9,384 nucleotides of DNA from Acidimicrobiia bacterium (GTDB lineage: Bacteria > Actinomycetota > Acidimicrobiia > IMCC26256 > JAENVU01), in assembly GCA_017882945.1 (NCBI GenBank), contig JADGON010000362.1, positions 1-9,384 on the forward strand. Reading direction: 5' to 3'. Within the stretch, counting starts at the first letter, position 1; every line of letters begins with the position of its first letter. The notes below the pieces were generated by a model. It was not told the origin of the DNA and searched no databases. It saw nothing but the letters and a program-made list of their open reading frames with translations. Positions 1 through 7,066 of this stretch are shown piece by piece. The position numbers and the translations under genes are program-made.

Positions 1-1905
1 CTGACCCGTCCCCCCGCCGGTTCGATCCCCGACACTCCGGGCTCGTACCAGTTCAAGGACAAGGACGGCCGGGTCATCTACGTCGGCAAGGCGAAGAGCC
101 TCCGCAGCCGGCTCTCGAACTACTTCTCCGCGCCGGAGACGCTGCTCCCGCGCACCCGGCAGATGGTCATGTCCGCCGAGTCGGTCGAGTGGATCGAGGT
201 GCGCAACGAGGTCGAGGCGTTGTTCCTCGAGAACGAGCTGATCAAGTCCCACAAGCCGCGCTTCAACATCCGGCTGAAGGACGACAAGTCGTATCCCTTC
301 CTTGCGGTGACGGTGGGCGAGGAGTGGCCGCGCGCGTTGGTCATGCGCGGCAAGAAGCGCAAGGGAGTCCGGTACTTCGGTCCGTTCGCGCACGCGTACG
401 CGATCCGCGAGACGCTCGATCTCCTGCTGCGGACGTTCCCGATCCGCACCTGTACCAACAACAAGTTCCAGCGCCACGAGCGGCTCGGGCGCCCGTGCCT
501 CTACGCCCACATCGAGAAGTGCGTGGCGCCGTGCGTCAGTGCCGTCAACCACGAGGAGTACCAGGCACTCGTCGACGAGCTGATCGCATTCCTGGACGGT
601 GAGACGGCCCCGGTCCTCGACCGGCTCGAGAAGCAGATGCACGAGTCGTCCGAGGCCTTGGACTTCGAACGAGCCGCGCGGCTGCGGGACCAGCTGTTCT
701 CGGTGCGCAAGGTCATCGAGCGCCAGCAGATGGTCGGCGCGAAGGAGGAGGACCTCGACGTCATCGGGTTCGTCGAGGACCCGCTCGAGGCGTCGGTGCA
801 GGTGTTCTACGTGCGTCGAGGCAGGGTCACCGGCCGCAAGGGCCTCATGGTCGACAAGGTCGAGGACGTCGGGCCGCCCGAGCTCGTCGCGCGGATCCTC
901 GAGCAGCTGTACGGCGACGCGCCGCCGGAGGACGTCCCGCGCGAGGTGCTGGTTCCGGTCGAGCCGGAGCAGCGCGAGCTCTACGAGGAGTTCCTGTCGC
1001 TGACGCGCGCGAAGTCGAAGGTCCGGATCCGCGTCCCGCAGCGGGGGGCCAAGCGCGAGCTGCTGGCGACCGTGACTCGGAACGCGCAGGAGGCGTTCGG
1101 ACGGCACAAGCTCAAGCGGGCCTCGGACCACAATGCGAGGGCGCGCACGCTGCTCGCCCTGCAAGAGGCGCTCGATCTCCCGGAAGCGCCACTGCGGATC
1201 GAGTGCTTCGACATCTCGAACCTGCAGGGCACCGAGATCGTCGCCTCGATGACCGTGCTCGAAGACGGCTTGCCGAAGCGGTCCGACTACCGGCACTTCA
1301 AGGTCAAGCACGAGGGCCAGGACGACTTCGCAGCGATGGAAGAGGTCTTGACCCGGCGCTTCCGCCGCTACCTGGACGAGCGCGACGAAGGCGCTCGCGC
1401 CGGTCGCCGGTTCGCGTACCCGCCGAACCTGCTCGTGATCGACGGTGGCAAGGGCCAGCTGAACGTCGCGGTCCGGGTGCTCGAGGAGCTGGGGCTGGAG
1501 GACATCTGCGTCGTCGGCCTGGCCAAGCGCTTCGAAGAGGTCTACACGCCCGGCGAGTCCGATCCGGTACGCATCCCGCGCGACTCCGAAGCCCTCTACC
1601 TGCTCCAACAGGTGCGCGACGAAGCCCACCGTTTCGCGATCACCTACCACCGGAAGCTGCGCGACAAGCAGATGACTCGCTCGGTCCTCGACGACGTGCC
1701 CGGCCTCGGCCCGACGCGGCGCAAGCGGCTGCTGAAGGAGTTCGGCTCGGTGAAGCGGCTGCGCGAGCAGCCGGTCGAGGCGCTCGAGGCGCTCTCGTGG
1801 TTGCCCGAGCGCATCGGGCGCGACCTCTACGACCACCTGCACGGCGCTTCGATGCCGGCGGCACGGCGGGCCCCCGCAGCTCTGCCATCCTTGGAGTCCT
1901 CATGA
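1..1905 (+). CDS. uvrC: UvrABC system protein C, excision nuclease subunit (5' end beyond window)
   Basis: UvrC makes both incisions around a bulky DNA lesion after UvrA/UvrB recognition, in cytoplasmic nucleotide excision repair. The frame is open from base 1, so about 634 residues are visible. The first ATG (163) would remove the GIY-YIG nuclease domain, so the true start lies a few codons upstream of the window. Numbering from the first visible codon: GIY-YIG domain with PGSYQF and IYVGKAKSLRSR in the first 40 residues; four cysteines C151, C166, C174 and C178 matching the iron-sulfur site described in E. coli UvrC; a UvrB-interacting UVR helix pair near 205-245 (ALDFERAARLRDQL); an RNase H-like nuclease domain with ECFDISN (D404), DDFAAM (D442) and VIDGGKGQ (D481); then DEAHRFAITYHRK and a C-terminal helix-hairpin-helix with VPGLGPTRRK. 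The second hairpin is degenerate (SWLPERIG). The stop overlaps the rapZ start (ATGA). Confidence 0.97.
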   Translation: MTRPPAGSIPDTPGSYQFKDKDGRVIYVGKAKSLRSRLSNYFSAPETLLPRTRQMVMSAESVEWIEVRNEVEALFLENELIKSHKPRFNIRLKDDKSYPFLAVTVGEEWPRALVMRGKKRKGVRYFGPFAHAYAIRETLDLLLRTFPIRTCTNNKFQRHERLGRPCLYAHIEKCVAPCVSAVNHEEYQALVDELIAFLDGETAPVLDRLEKQMHESSEALDFERAARLRDQLFSVRKVIERQQMVGAKEEDLDVIGFVEDPLEASVQVFYVRRGRVTGRKGLMVDKVEDVGPPELVARILEQLYGDAPPEDVPREVLVPVEPEQRELYEEFLSLTRAKSKVRIRVPQRGAKRELLATVTRNAQEAFGRHKLKRASDHNARARTLLALQEALDLPEAPLRIECFDISNLQGTEIVASMTVLEDGLPKRSDYRHFKVKHEGQDDFAAMEEVLTRRFRRYLDERDEGARAGRRFAYPPNLLVIDGGKGQLNVAVRVLEELGLEDICVVGLAKRFEEVYTPGESDPVRIPRDSEALYLLQQVRDEAHRFAITYHRKLRDKQMTRSVLDDVPGLGPTRRKRLLKEFGSVKRLREQPVEALEALSWLPERIGRDLYDHLHGASMPAARRAPAALPSLESS

Positions 1906-2783
1906 ACCCTGAAACGCCGGAGCCCGATCTCGACGTCACCGTCATCACCGGCATGTCCGGTGCCGGGCGGTCCGAAGCGGCCGATGTGCTCGAAGACCTC
2001 GGGTTCTTCGTCATCGACAACCTTCCGCCTGCGCTCATCGGCAAGGTGGCCGAGCTCGCACGCGGGGGAGGGCGACCGCACCGCTACGGCCTCGTCGTCG
2101 ACGTTCGCTCGGGGGTGTTCATCGACGACCTCGGCGCCGCGCTCGCCGGCCTGCGCGCCAGCGGTGCGCGCACGCGGGTGTTGTTCCTCGACGCGTCGGA
2201 CGCGGCGCTCGTGCGACGGTTCGAAGCCACGCGGCGCCGGCATCCGCTCGCGATGACCGACCGGGTGCACGAAGGCATCCAGAAGGAGCGGGCCCTGCTC
2301 GAGGAGCTGAAAGGTGGCGCGGACGTGGTCCTCGACACCTCGCAGCTCAACGTGCACGAGCTGCGCGACCGCCTGGTGGACATCTTCAGCGAGGAGCTCT
2401 CGTCCCAGGCGTTGCAGCTGAGCATCGTGAGCTTCGGGTACAAGCACGGCCTGCCGCTGGACGTCGACCTCGTGTTCGACTGCCGCTTCCTGCCGAACCC
2501 CCACTGGATCGAGGAGCTGCGCCCGCTCGACGGGCGCGATCCGGCCGTGCGCGACTACGTGCTCGGCCAGCCCGAGACCCAGGCGTTCCTGGAGGAGCTG
2601 CGGCGGCTCTTCCAGCTCACGCTCCCCGCGTTTGAGCGCGAGGGGAAGTCGTACCTCTCGATCGCGGTGGGTTGCACCGGCGGCCGCCATCGCAGCGTCG
2701 CCATTGCCGAAGCACTCGCGGAGATCCTGGTCGGGCTCGGGTCCGATCCCAGCGTCCGGCACCGGGACGTCGAACGTGTCTGA
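1902..2783 (+). CDS. rapZ: RapZ/YvcJ-family nucleotide-binding protein
   Basis: A 293-residue P-loop protein of the RapZ (YvcJ) family. In E. coli RapZ senses glucosamine-6-phosphate and directs small-RNA decay to control GlmS; in Gram-positives it is a nucleotide hydrolase of less clear role. The start is the ATG in the ATGA overlap with uvrC, with GGAG at 1893-1896 five bases upstream. The open frame runs further back but only as a shadow of uvrC. Visible motifs: Walker A GMSGAGRS at residues 17-24, with Arg at the usual Lys position as in Streptomyces homologues; EDLGFFVIDNLPP; VVDVRSG; then the C-terminal domain with YKHGLPLDVDLVFDCRFLPNPHW and CTGGRHRS (C258-S265). The protein ends soon after, without the Lys/Arg-rich tail that binds RNA in E. 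coli RapZ, so an sRNA role cannot be assumed. Family assignment is very secure; function is inferred. Confidence 0.95.
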   Translation: MNPETPEPDLDVTVITGMSGAGRSEAADVLEDLGFFVIDNLPPALIGKVAELARGGGRPHRYGLVVDVRSGVFIDDLGAALAGLRASGARTRVLFLDASDAALVRRFEATRRRHPLAMTDRVHEGIQKERALLEELKGGADVVLDTSQLNVHELRDRLVDIFSEELSSQALQLSIVSFGYKHGLPLDVDLVFDCRFLPNPHWIEELRPLDGRDPAVRDYVLGQPETQAFLEELRRLFQLTLPAFEREGKSYLSIAVGCTGGRHRSVAIAEALAEILVGLGSDPSVRHRDVERV

Positions 2784-3675
2784 CCGACTCGACCGGGCGG
2801 GCCCGAAGGTCGTCGCGCTCGGGGGCGGGCACGGCCTGGCCATGACCCTCCGGGGGTTGCGCACCTACGCGGGCGAGATCACCGCGGTCGCGAGCGTCGC
2901 GGACGACGGCGGGTCGACCGGCCGGCTCCGTCGCGACTTCGACGTGCCCGCGCCCGGCGATCTGCGCAAGTGCCTCGTCGCGCTGGCCGGTGACGCGCCG
3001 GTCTGGCCCGAAGCGTTCGAGCACCGATTCGCGGCCGGCGATCTCGAGGGGCATGCGCTCGGGAACCTGATGATCCTCGGGCTCACCGAGACCCTGGGTG
3101 ACTTCTGCCGGGCGCTCGACGAAGCCGGAAAGCTCTTGCACGCGGTCGGCCGGGTGTTGCCCGCGACCACCGAGCCGGTCGTCCTGAAGGCGGACATCGA
3201 AGGGGAGGCCGTGCAGGGCCAGGTCGCGGTGCAGAACTCGGCCGGCCGGATCCGCCGCGTCGAGCTCATCCCGAACGACGCGCCCGCCTGCCCCGATGCC
3301 TTGCTCGCGATCGCCGAGGCGGATCAGGTGGTCCTCGCCCCGGGGTCCCTCTACACCAGCCTCTTGCCGGTGCTCTGTGTCCCCGAGCTGCGGGAGGCCC
3401 TGGCCGCGACCCCGGGTGTGGTCGTGCAGGTCTGCAACCTTCGCCCGCAGGTGCCGGAGACCAACGGGCTCGACGGCTCGGACCATCTCCGGGCGGTCCT
3501 GGAGCACGGCGCCCGGGTCGATCGCTTCCTCTACCAGCACGACGGGATCCTGGCCGCGGACGACGAGACGATCCGGGCTCTGGGGGTCGAACCGGTGCCG
3601 GCCGCGGTCGCTGGACCCGACGGATCGGCCCACGATCCCGTAGAACTGGCGGAAGCCCTGCACGCTCTGCTGTAG
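2776..3675 (+). CDS. yvcK: YvcK/CuvA-family (CofD-like) gluconeogenesis and cell-wall factor
   Basis: A 299-residue protein of the YvcK family, which has the CofD phosphotransferase fold. B. subtilis YvcK and mycobacterial CuvA bind UDP-sugars such as UDP-GlcNAc and are needed for normal cell shape or growth on gluconeogenic carbon; no catalysed reaction is established. The chosen start is GTG 2776, which puts the first strand (VVALGGGHGL, residues 12-21) near the N-terminus as in relatives. It overlaps the rapZ stop by 8 bases, and a modest GGGA lies at 2764-2767. A longer reading from TTG 2632 would be shadow sequence inside rapZ. Other signatures: VADDGGSTGRLR (DDGG at 43-46), PGDLRKCLVAL, GHALGNLMI (H93, N97), ELIPNDAPACP, VLAPGSLYTSLLPVL (186-200) and an SDHLRAVLEHG segment. 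Tight overlap with rapZ suggests translational coupling. whiA, the usual next gene, is absent. Confidence 0.94.
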   Translation: MSDRLDRAGPKVVALGGGHGLAMTLRGLRTYAGEITAVASVADDGGSTGRLRRDFDVPAPGDLRKCLVALAGDAPVWPEAFEHRFAAGDLEGHALGNLMILGLTETLGDFCRALDEAGKLLHAVGRVLPATTEPVVLKADIEGEAVQGQVAVQNSAGRIRRVELIPNDAPACPDALLAIAEADQVVLAPGSLYTSLLPVLCVPELREALAATPGVVVQVCNLRPQVPETNGLDGSDHLRAVLEHGARVDRFLYQHDGILAADDETIRALGVEPVPAAVAGPDGSAHDPVELAEALHALL

Positions 3676-3711
3676 TCCGAGACCGCAGGAGAGGGGTCCC
3701 TTGATCGACAC

Positions 3712-3716
3712 GGAGG
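3712..3716 (+). promoter_or_regulatory. Shine-Dalgarno site of gap
   Basis: GGAGG four bases upstream of ATG 3721 fixes the gap start. It is one of the strongest ribosome sites in the window, in keeping with a highly expressed glycolytic gene. The 45-base gap after yvcK is too short for a full promoter plus leader, so any private gap promoter would have to lie inside yvcK; I saw no convincing -35/-10 pair. Confidence 0.75.
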
Positions 3717-3720
3717 CGTC

Positions 3721-4752
3721 ATGACGGTACGGGTGGGAATCAACGGCTTCGGCCGCATCGGCCGGTCCTTCACCCGGGCTCTGCTGGCACGCGGCGAGGC
3801 GGCGGGGGTGGAGCTGGTCGCCGTGAACGACCCCTTCGGGGACTCGCACACGATGGCGTTCCTCCTGAAGCACGACTCCGTCGGCGGGATGCTGCCGAAC
3901 GAGGTCGCGGAGACGGGGAGCGGGTTCTCGATCGACGGGCGCGAGATCAAGAAGCTCGAGGAGCGCGACCCGGGCGAGATCCCCTGGGGCGCGAACGGCG
4001 TCGATGTCGTCATCGAGTCCACCGGGCTGTTCACCGGGCGCGAGAAGGCGGCGGGTCACCTCAAGGGTGGCGCGAAGCGAGTGGTGATCTCCGCGCCGAG
4101 CGGCGACGCCGACGTGATGATCTGCATGGGCGTCAACGACGAGGTGTTCGACGCGGAGGCCCACACCGTCATCTCGAACGCGTCGTGCACGACGAACTGC
4201 CTCGCGCCGATGGCGAAGGTGCTCAACGATCGGTTCGGGATCGAGCAGGGCTTCATCACCACGGTGCACGCGTACACCACCGACCAGCAGCTCCAGGACC
4301 AGGCGACCGCCACTCGCAGCGGCAAGCCGGATCTCCGGCGCATGCGCGCGGCGGGGCTCTCCATCATCCCGAGCAGCACCGGTGCGGCGCGAGCCATCGG
4401 CCTCGTCCTCCCCGAGCTGAAGGGCAAGCTCGACGGCACCGCGCTGCGGGTCCCGACTCCGGTCGGCTCGATCACGGACCTCGTCGCGAACCTCGGACGC
4501 GAAGCGTCGATCGAGGAGATCAACGCCGCGTTCGCCGAAGCCTCCGCGGCGCCGGCCACGCGAGGTGTGCTCGAGTACAGCGAGGAGCCGCTCGTGTCGG
4601 CGGACATCGTCGGCAACCCGTCGTCGTGCATCTACTCCGCGCTCGACACGATGGCGAACGGCAAGTTCGTCAAGGTGCTGGGTTGGTACGACAACGAGTG
4701 GGGCTATTCGAACCGTCTGATCGATCTCGTCAGCTTCATCGGCGACCGCTGA
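3721..4752 (+). CDS. gap: Glyceraldehyde-3-phosphate dehydrogenase, type I
   Basis: This enzyme oxidatively phosphorylates glyceraldehyde 3-phosphate to 1,3-bisphosphoglycerate in cytoplasmic glycolysis, and runs in reverse in gluconeogenesis. It has 343 residues, a normal length. The N-terminal Rossmann fold starts with GINGFGRIGR (6-15), and the second strand ends in VAVNDPF; Asp at that point favours NAD over NADP by analogy with characterised enzymes. The catalytic motif SNASCTTNC places the nucleophile at C156, with H183 in TVHAYTTDQ 27 residues later, the spacing seen in E. coli. RRMRAAGLSIIPSSTGAA, TALRVPTPVGS and the terminal WYDNEWGYSNR are all present. ATG 3721 is preceded by a strong GGAGG. 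The gene follows yvcK by 45 bases and precedes pgk by 25, so it probably shares an operon with pgk and tpiA. The gap symbol is safe, although cofactor preference is inferred. Confidence 0.98.
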   Translation: MTVRVGINGFGRIGRSFTRALLARGEAAGVELVAVNDPFGDSHTMAFLLKHDSVGGMLPNEVAETGSGFSIDGREIKKLEERDPGEIPWGANGVDVVIESTGLFTGREKAAGHLKGGAKRVVISAPSGDADVMICMGVNDEVFDAEAHTVISNASCTTNCLAPMAKVLNDRFGIEQGFITTVHAYTTDQQLQDQATATRSGKPDLRRMRAAGLSIIPSSTGAARAIGLVLPELKGKLDGTALRVPTPVGSITDLVANLGREASIEEINAAFAEASAAPATRGVLEYSEEPLVSADIVGNPSSCIYSALDTMANGKFVKVLGWYDNEWGYSNRLIDLVSFIGDR

Positions 4753-4777
4753 TCCGGGCGCTTCCCCGCCGCTGTCC

Positions 4778-5962
4778 ATGAGCATCGACCTGCCGCGCCT
4801 CGAAGATCTGCCCGACCTGGACCGGTGTCGGGTGCTCTTGCGCGCCGACTTCAACGTGCCGTTGCGCGACGGGCGCGTCCAGGACGACCTGCGAATCGCG
4901 ACCGTGCTGCCGACGCTCCAGTGGTTGCACGAGCAGGGCGCGGCCGTCGTCGCCTGCGGGCATCTCGGCCGGCCCAAGGGCAAGGTCGACATGCAGTTCT
5001 CGATGGCCCCCGTCGCGTCGAGGCTGGGCGAGCTGCTCGGCCGCGAGGTCGCCTTGGCGCCACAGGTCGTCGGGCCGACGGCTGCCGCGATGGCGGCAAG
5101 TCTCGATGCGGGCGACGTCATGCTCCTCGAGAACCTCCGGTTCGAAGCCGGTGAGACCGCGAACAGTCCGGCCCTCGCGGTGAACCTGTGCGAGATGGTC
5201 GACGCGTACGTCAACGAGGCGTTCGGTGCGTCGCACCGGGCCCACGCGTCGATCGTCGGTCCGCCGGCGATCCTGCCGAGCGCCGGGGGCCGCCTGCTGT
5301 TCCGGGAGGTGGAGGTGCTCTCTGCCCTGCTCCACGACCCGAAGCAGCCGTTCGTCGCGGTCCTCGGCGGCGCGAAGGTGAGCGACAAGCTCGGGGTCAT
5401 TGGCGCGCTGCTCGACAAGTGCGAGACGATCCTGATCGGCGGCGCGATGGCGTTCACGTTCCTCGCCGCCCAGGGCTACGACGTCGGTGACTCGTTGCTC
5501 GAGCCCGAGTGGGTGGCGGACTGCAAGACGCTGCTGGAGACGGGCCGGGTCAAGGTGCCGGTGGACGTCGTGATCGCGCAGGACATCAGCGCCGACGCCG
5601 ACACCCGGATCGTCGGCGCGTCGCGGATCCCCGACGGGTGGAAGGGCCTGGACATCGGGCCCGAGACCGCGTCGATCTTCGCGGACACGATCGCCGACGC
5701 GGCGAACGTCTTGTGGAACGGTCCCATGGGCGTCTTCGAGATCGAGCCGTTCGCGCAGGGCACGCGGACCGTCGCCGAAGCGCTCGCCGACTGCCACGGG
5801 TTCACGGTGATCGGTGGCGGCGACAGCGCCGCCGCAATTCGCAAGTTCGGTCTCGCCGACCGGGTCGACCACGTCAGTACCGGGGGTGGCGCGTCGCTCG
5901 AGCTCATCGAGCAGGGCGACCTCCCGGGGCTTGCCGCGCTGCGCAACGGAAAGAAGGCCTGA
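4778..5962 (+). CDS. pgk: Phosphoglycerate kinase
   Basis: Transfers the acyl phosphate of 1,3-bisphosphoglycerate to ADP, the first ATP-yielding step of lower glycolysis. It is a monomeric two-domain cytoplasmic enzyme of normal length at 394 residues. Substrate-domain motifs: RADFNVP (22-28), GHLGRPKGK, LLENLRFEAGE and VNEAFGASHRAHAS (145-158). Nucleotide-domain motifs: VLGGAKVSDKLGVI, LIGGAMAFTFL, LWNGPMGVFE, VIGGGDSAAA (about 345-353) and STGGGASLELIE near the C-terminus. ATG 4778 gives an N-terminus (MSIDLPRLEDL) in line with relatives, but the 25 bases after gap contain no recognisable Shine-Dalgarno, so initiation may rely on ribosomes finishing gap. Its stop overlaps the tpiA start as TGATG, which points to coupled translation of the next gene. 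Confidence 0.98.
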   Translation: MSIDLPRLEDLPDLDRCRVLLRADFNVPLRDGRVQDDLRIATVLPTLQWLHEQGAAVVACGHLGRPKGKVDMQFSMAPVASRLGELLGREVALAPQVVGPTAAAMAASLDAGDVMLLENLRFEAGETANSPALAVNLCEMVDAYVNEAFGASHRAHASIVGPPAILPSAGGRLLFREVEVLSALLHDPKQPFVAVLGGAKVSDKLGVIGALLDKCETILIGGAMAFTFLAAQGYDVGDSLLEPEWVADCKTLLETGRVKVPVDVVIAQDISADADTRIVGASRIPDGWKGLDIGPETASIFADTIADAANVLWNGPMGVFEIEPFAQGTRTVAEALADCHGFTVIGGGDSAAAIRKFGLADRVDHVSTGGGASLELIEQGDLPGLAALRNGKKA

Positions 5963-6735
5963 TGCCCGAACGCAAGCCGATCATCGCGGGCAACTGGAAG
6001 ATGCACCACGATCACTTCACCGCGATCCAGTGCACCCAGAAGCTGTCCTACCTGCTCGACAAGAAGGACTACGACCAGGTCGACGTGGTGATCTGCCCGC
6101 CGTTCACGGACCTCCGCTCGGTGCAGACCACGCTCGAGTCCGACCGCATCCCGATCGCGCTCGGCGCGCAGAACTGCTACTGGGAGAAGGAAGGCGCGTT
6201 CACGGGCGAGGTCAGCCCCCTGATGCTCGCGAAGCTGAAGGTCACGTTCGTCATCGTCGGCCACTCGGAGCGCCGGGAGCTGTTCGGTGAGACCGACGAT
6301 GCGGTCAACCGCAAGGTGCGTGCGGTCCTCGCCGCGGGCATGACGCCCATCGTCTGTGTCGGCGAGACGCTCGAAGAGCGCGAGGCGGGCGCGACCGAGG
6401 GCAAGGTCCTGGGTCAGGTCGCCGAGGCGTTCGCCGGGGTGTCGAAGGCAGCGGTGGCGACGTGCGTCGTGGCCTACGAGCCGATCTGGGCGATCGGCAC
6501 CGGTCGCAACGCGACTCCCGAGGACGCGGAGGCGACGATCGGGGTGATCCGCGGTGCCGTCGCGGAGGCCGCCGGCGCCGAGGCGAGCGAGGCGGTGCGG
6601 ATCCAATACGGCGGCAGCGTGAAGCCCGGCAACATCGCCGAGCTCATGGCGCGCCCCGGGATCGATGGTGCGCTCGTCGGCGGGGCGTCATTGGACCCCG
6701 ACGATTTCGCACGGATCGTTCGCTTTTCCGAGTGA
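5962..6735 (+). CDS. tpiA: Triosephosphate isomerase
   Basis: Interconverts dihydroxyacetone phosphate and glyceraldehyde 3-phosphate; an (alpha/beta)8 barrel normally acting as a dimer. The 257-residue product starts at the ATG sharing a base with the pgk stop (TGATG), with AAGAAGG at 5951-5957 just upstream. The same frame is open further back, but that part is pgk shadow. Active-site residues are all visible: N11 and K13 in AGNWKM, H101 in VGHSERR, and the general base E173 in YEPIWAIGTG, followed by the phosphate-gripping loop. QYGGSVKPGN and DGALVGGASL close the phosphate site. Together with gap and pgk it completes a triose-phosphate cluster. It is followed by a 97-base gap with an inverted repeat before secG. 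Confidence 0.98.
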   Translation: MPERKPIIAGNWKMHHDHFTAIQCTQKLSYLLDKKDYDQVDVVICPPFTDLRSVQTTLESDRIPIALGAQNCYWEKEGAFTGEVSPLMLAKLKVTFVIVGHSERRELFGETDDAVNRKVRAVLAAGMTPIVCVGETLEEREAGATEGKVLGQVAEAFAGVSKAAVATCVVAYEPIWAIGTGRNATPEDAEATIGVIRGAVAEAAGAEASEAVRIQYGGSVKPGNIAELMARPGIDGALVGGASLDPDDFARIVRFSE

Positions 6736-6745
6736 TCGACAGGAA

Positions 6746-6779
6746 TCGGCGGCGTCGCAACGTTTAGGATCGCCGCCGA
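6746..6779 (+). repeat. Inverted repeat between tpiA and secG
   Basis: TCGGCGGCG (6746-6754) is matched by its exact reverse complement CGCCGCCGA (6771-6779), leaving a 16-base loop. In RNA this would be a 9-bp GC-rich stem starting 11 bases after the tpiA stop. No U-run follows, so it is not a textbook intrinsic terminator; mRNA end protection, partial termination or a DNA operator are all possible. The loop contains TAGGAT (6765-6770), a common actinobacterial -10 form, but no -35 lies at the right distance. A third copy, CGCCGCC at 6807-6813, lies just upstream of the secG ribosome site and could pair with the first arm instead. The repeat is seen directly; its role is unknown. Confidence 0.45.
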
Positions 6780-6832
6780 ATTGCCGAGAATCCCTGTTAG
6801 CGTTCGCGCCGCCTGAAGGGGGCCAAGAAGCC

Positions 6833-7066
6833 ATGCTCACGCCCGCAATCCTGATCATCCATGTCGGCGTGTCGTTGACGCTCATCGTGCTGATCCTGCT
6901 CCACGCCGGTCGCGGCGGAGGGCTGTCGGACATGTTCGGTGGTGGGTCATTGGGGGGCTCGATGGCCGGTTCGACCGTGGTCGAGAGGAACCTCGACCGC
7001 ATCACTGTCATCACGGCACTGGTGTTCACATTCACGACAATCCTGCTGGGGCTTCGCGTTGGCTGA
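6833..7066 (+). CDS. secG: Protein translocase subunit SecG
   Basis: SecG is the small non-essential subunit of the SecYEG channel and aids SecA-driven export across the cytoplasmic membrane. The product has 77 residues, normal for the family. Two transmembrane helices are visible, about residues 4-23 (AILIIHVGVSLTLIVLILL) and 58-76, joined by the characteristic Gly-rich loop HAGRGGGLSDMFGGGS and then STVVERNLDRIT, a close match to actinobacterial SecG. ATG 6833 follows AAGGGGG (6816-6822) at ten bases, with AAGAAG closer in. The same frame is open upstream but runs back through the end of tpiA, so this start is preferred. Lying after tpiA is the conserved actinobacterial position. The stop is 54 bases before a lipoprotein gene that itself needs Sec for export. 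Confidence 0.93.
   Translation: MLTPAILIIHVGVSLTLIVLILLHAGRGGGLSDMFGGGSLGGSMAGSTVVERNLDRITVITALVFTFTTILLGLRVG

Noticed and set aside
163..165. ATG as the uvrC start
   Set aside because: The same frame is open to base 1 and encodes the GIY-YIG nuclease domain, which is needed for the 3' incision; starting here would delete it.
2632..2775. N-terminal extension of yvcK from TTG 2632
   Set aside because: The extra residues are Arg/Ser/Pro shadow sequence from rapZ and do not resemble YvcK family N-termini; GTG 2776 fits the family.
2617..5457. 946-codon open frame on the minus strand
   Set aside because: It lies antisense to rapZ, yvcK, gap and pgk, all secure by catalytic motifs. Long stop-free antisense frames are expected with G/C-rich third positions, and the translation is low-complexity Arg/Ala/Gly-rich with no recognisable family.
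6742..6764. SigR/SigH-like stress promoter (GGAAT...GTT) before secG
   Set aside because: GGAAT and GTT are present but only 15 bases apart, where about 18 are needed. TCGACA with TAGGAT as a housekeeping promoter fails too, with a 23-base spacer.
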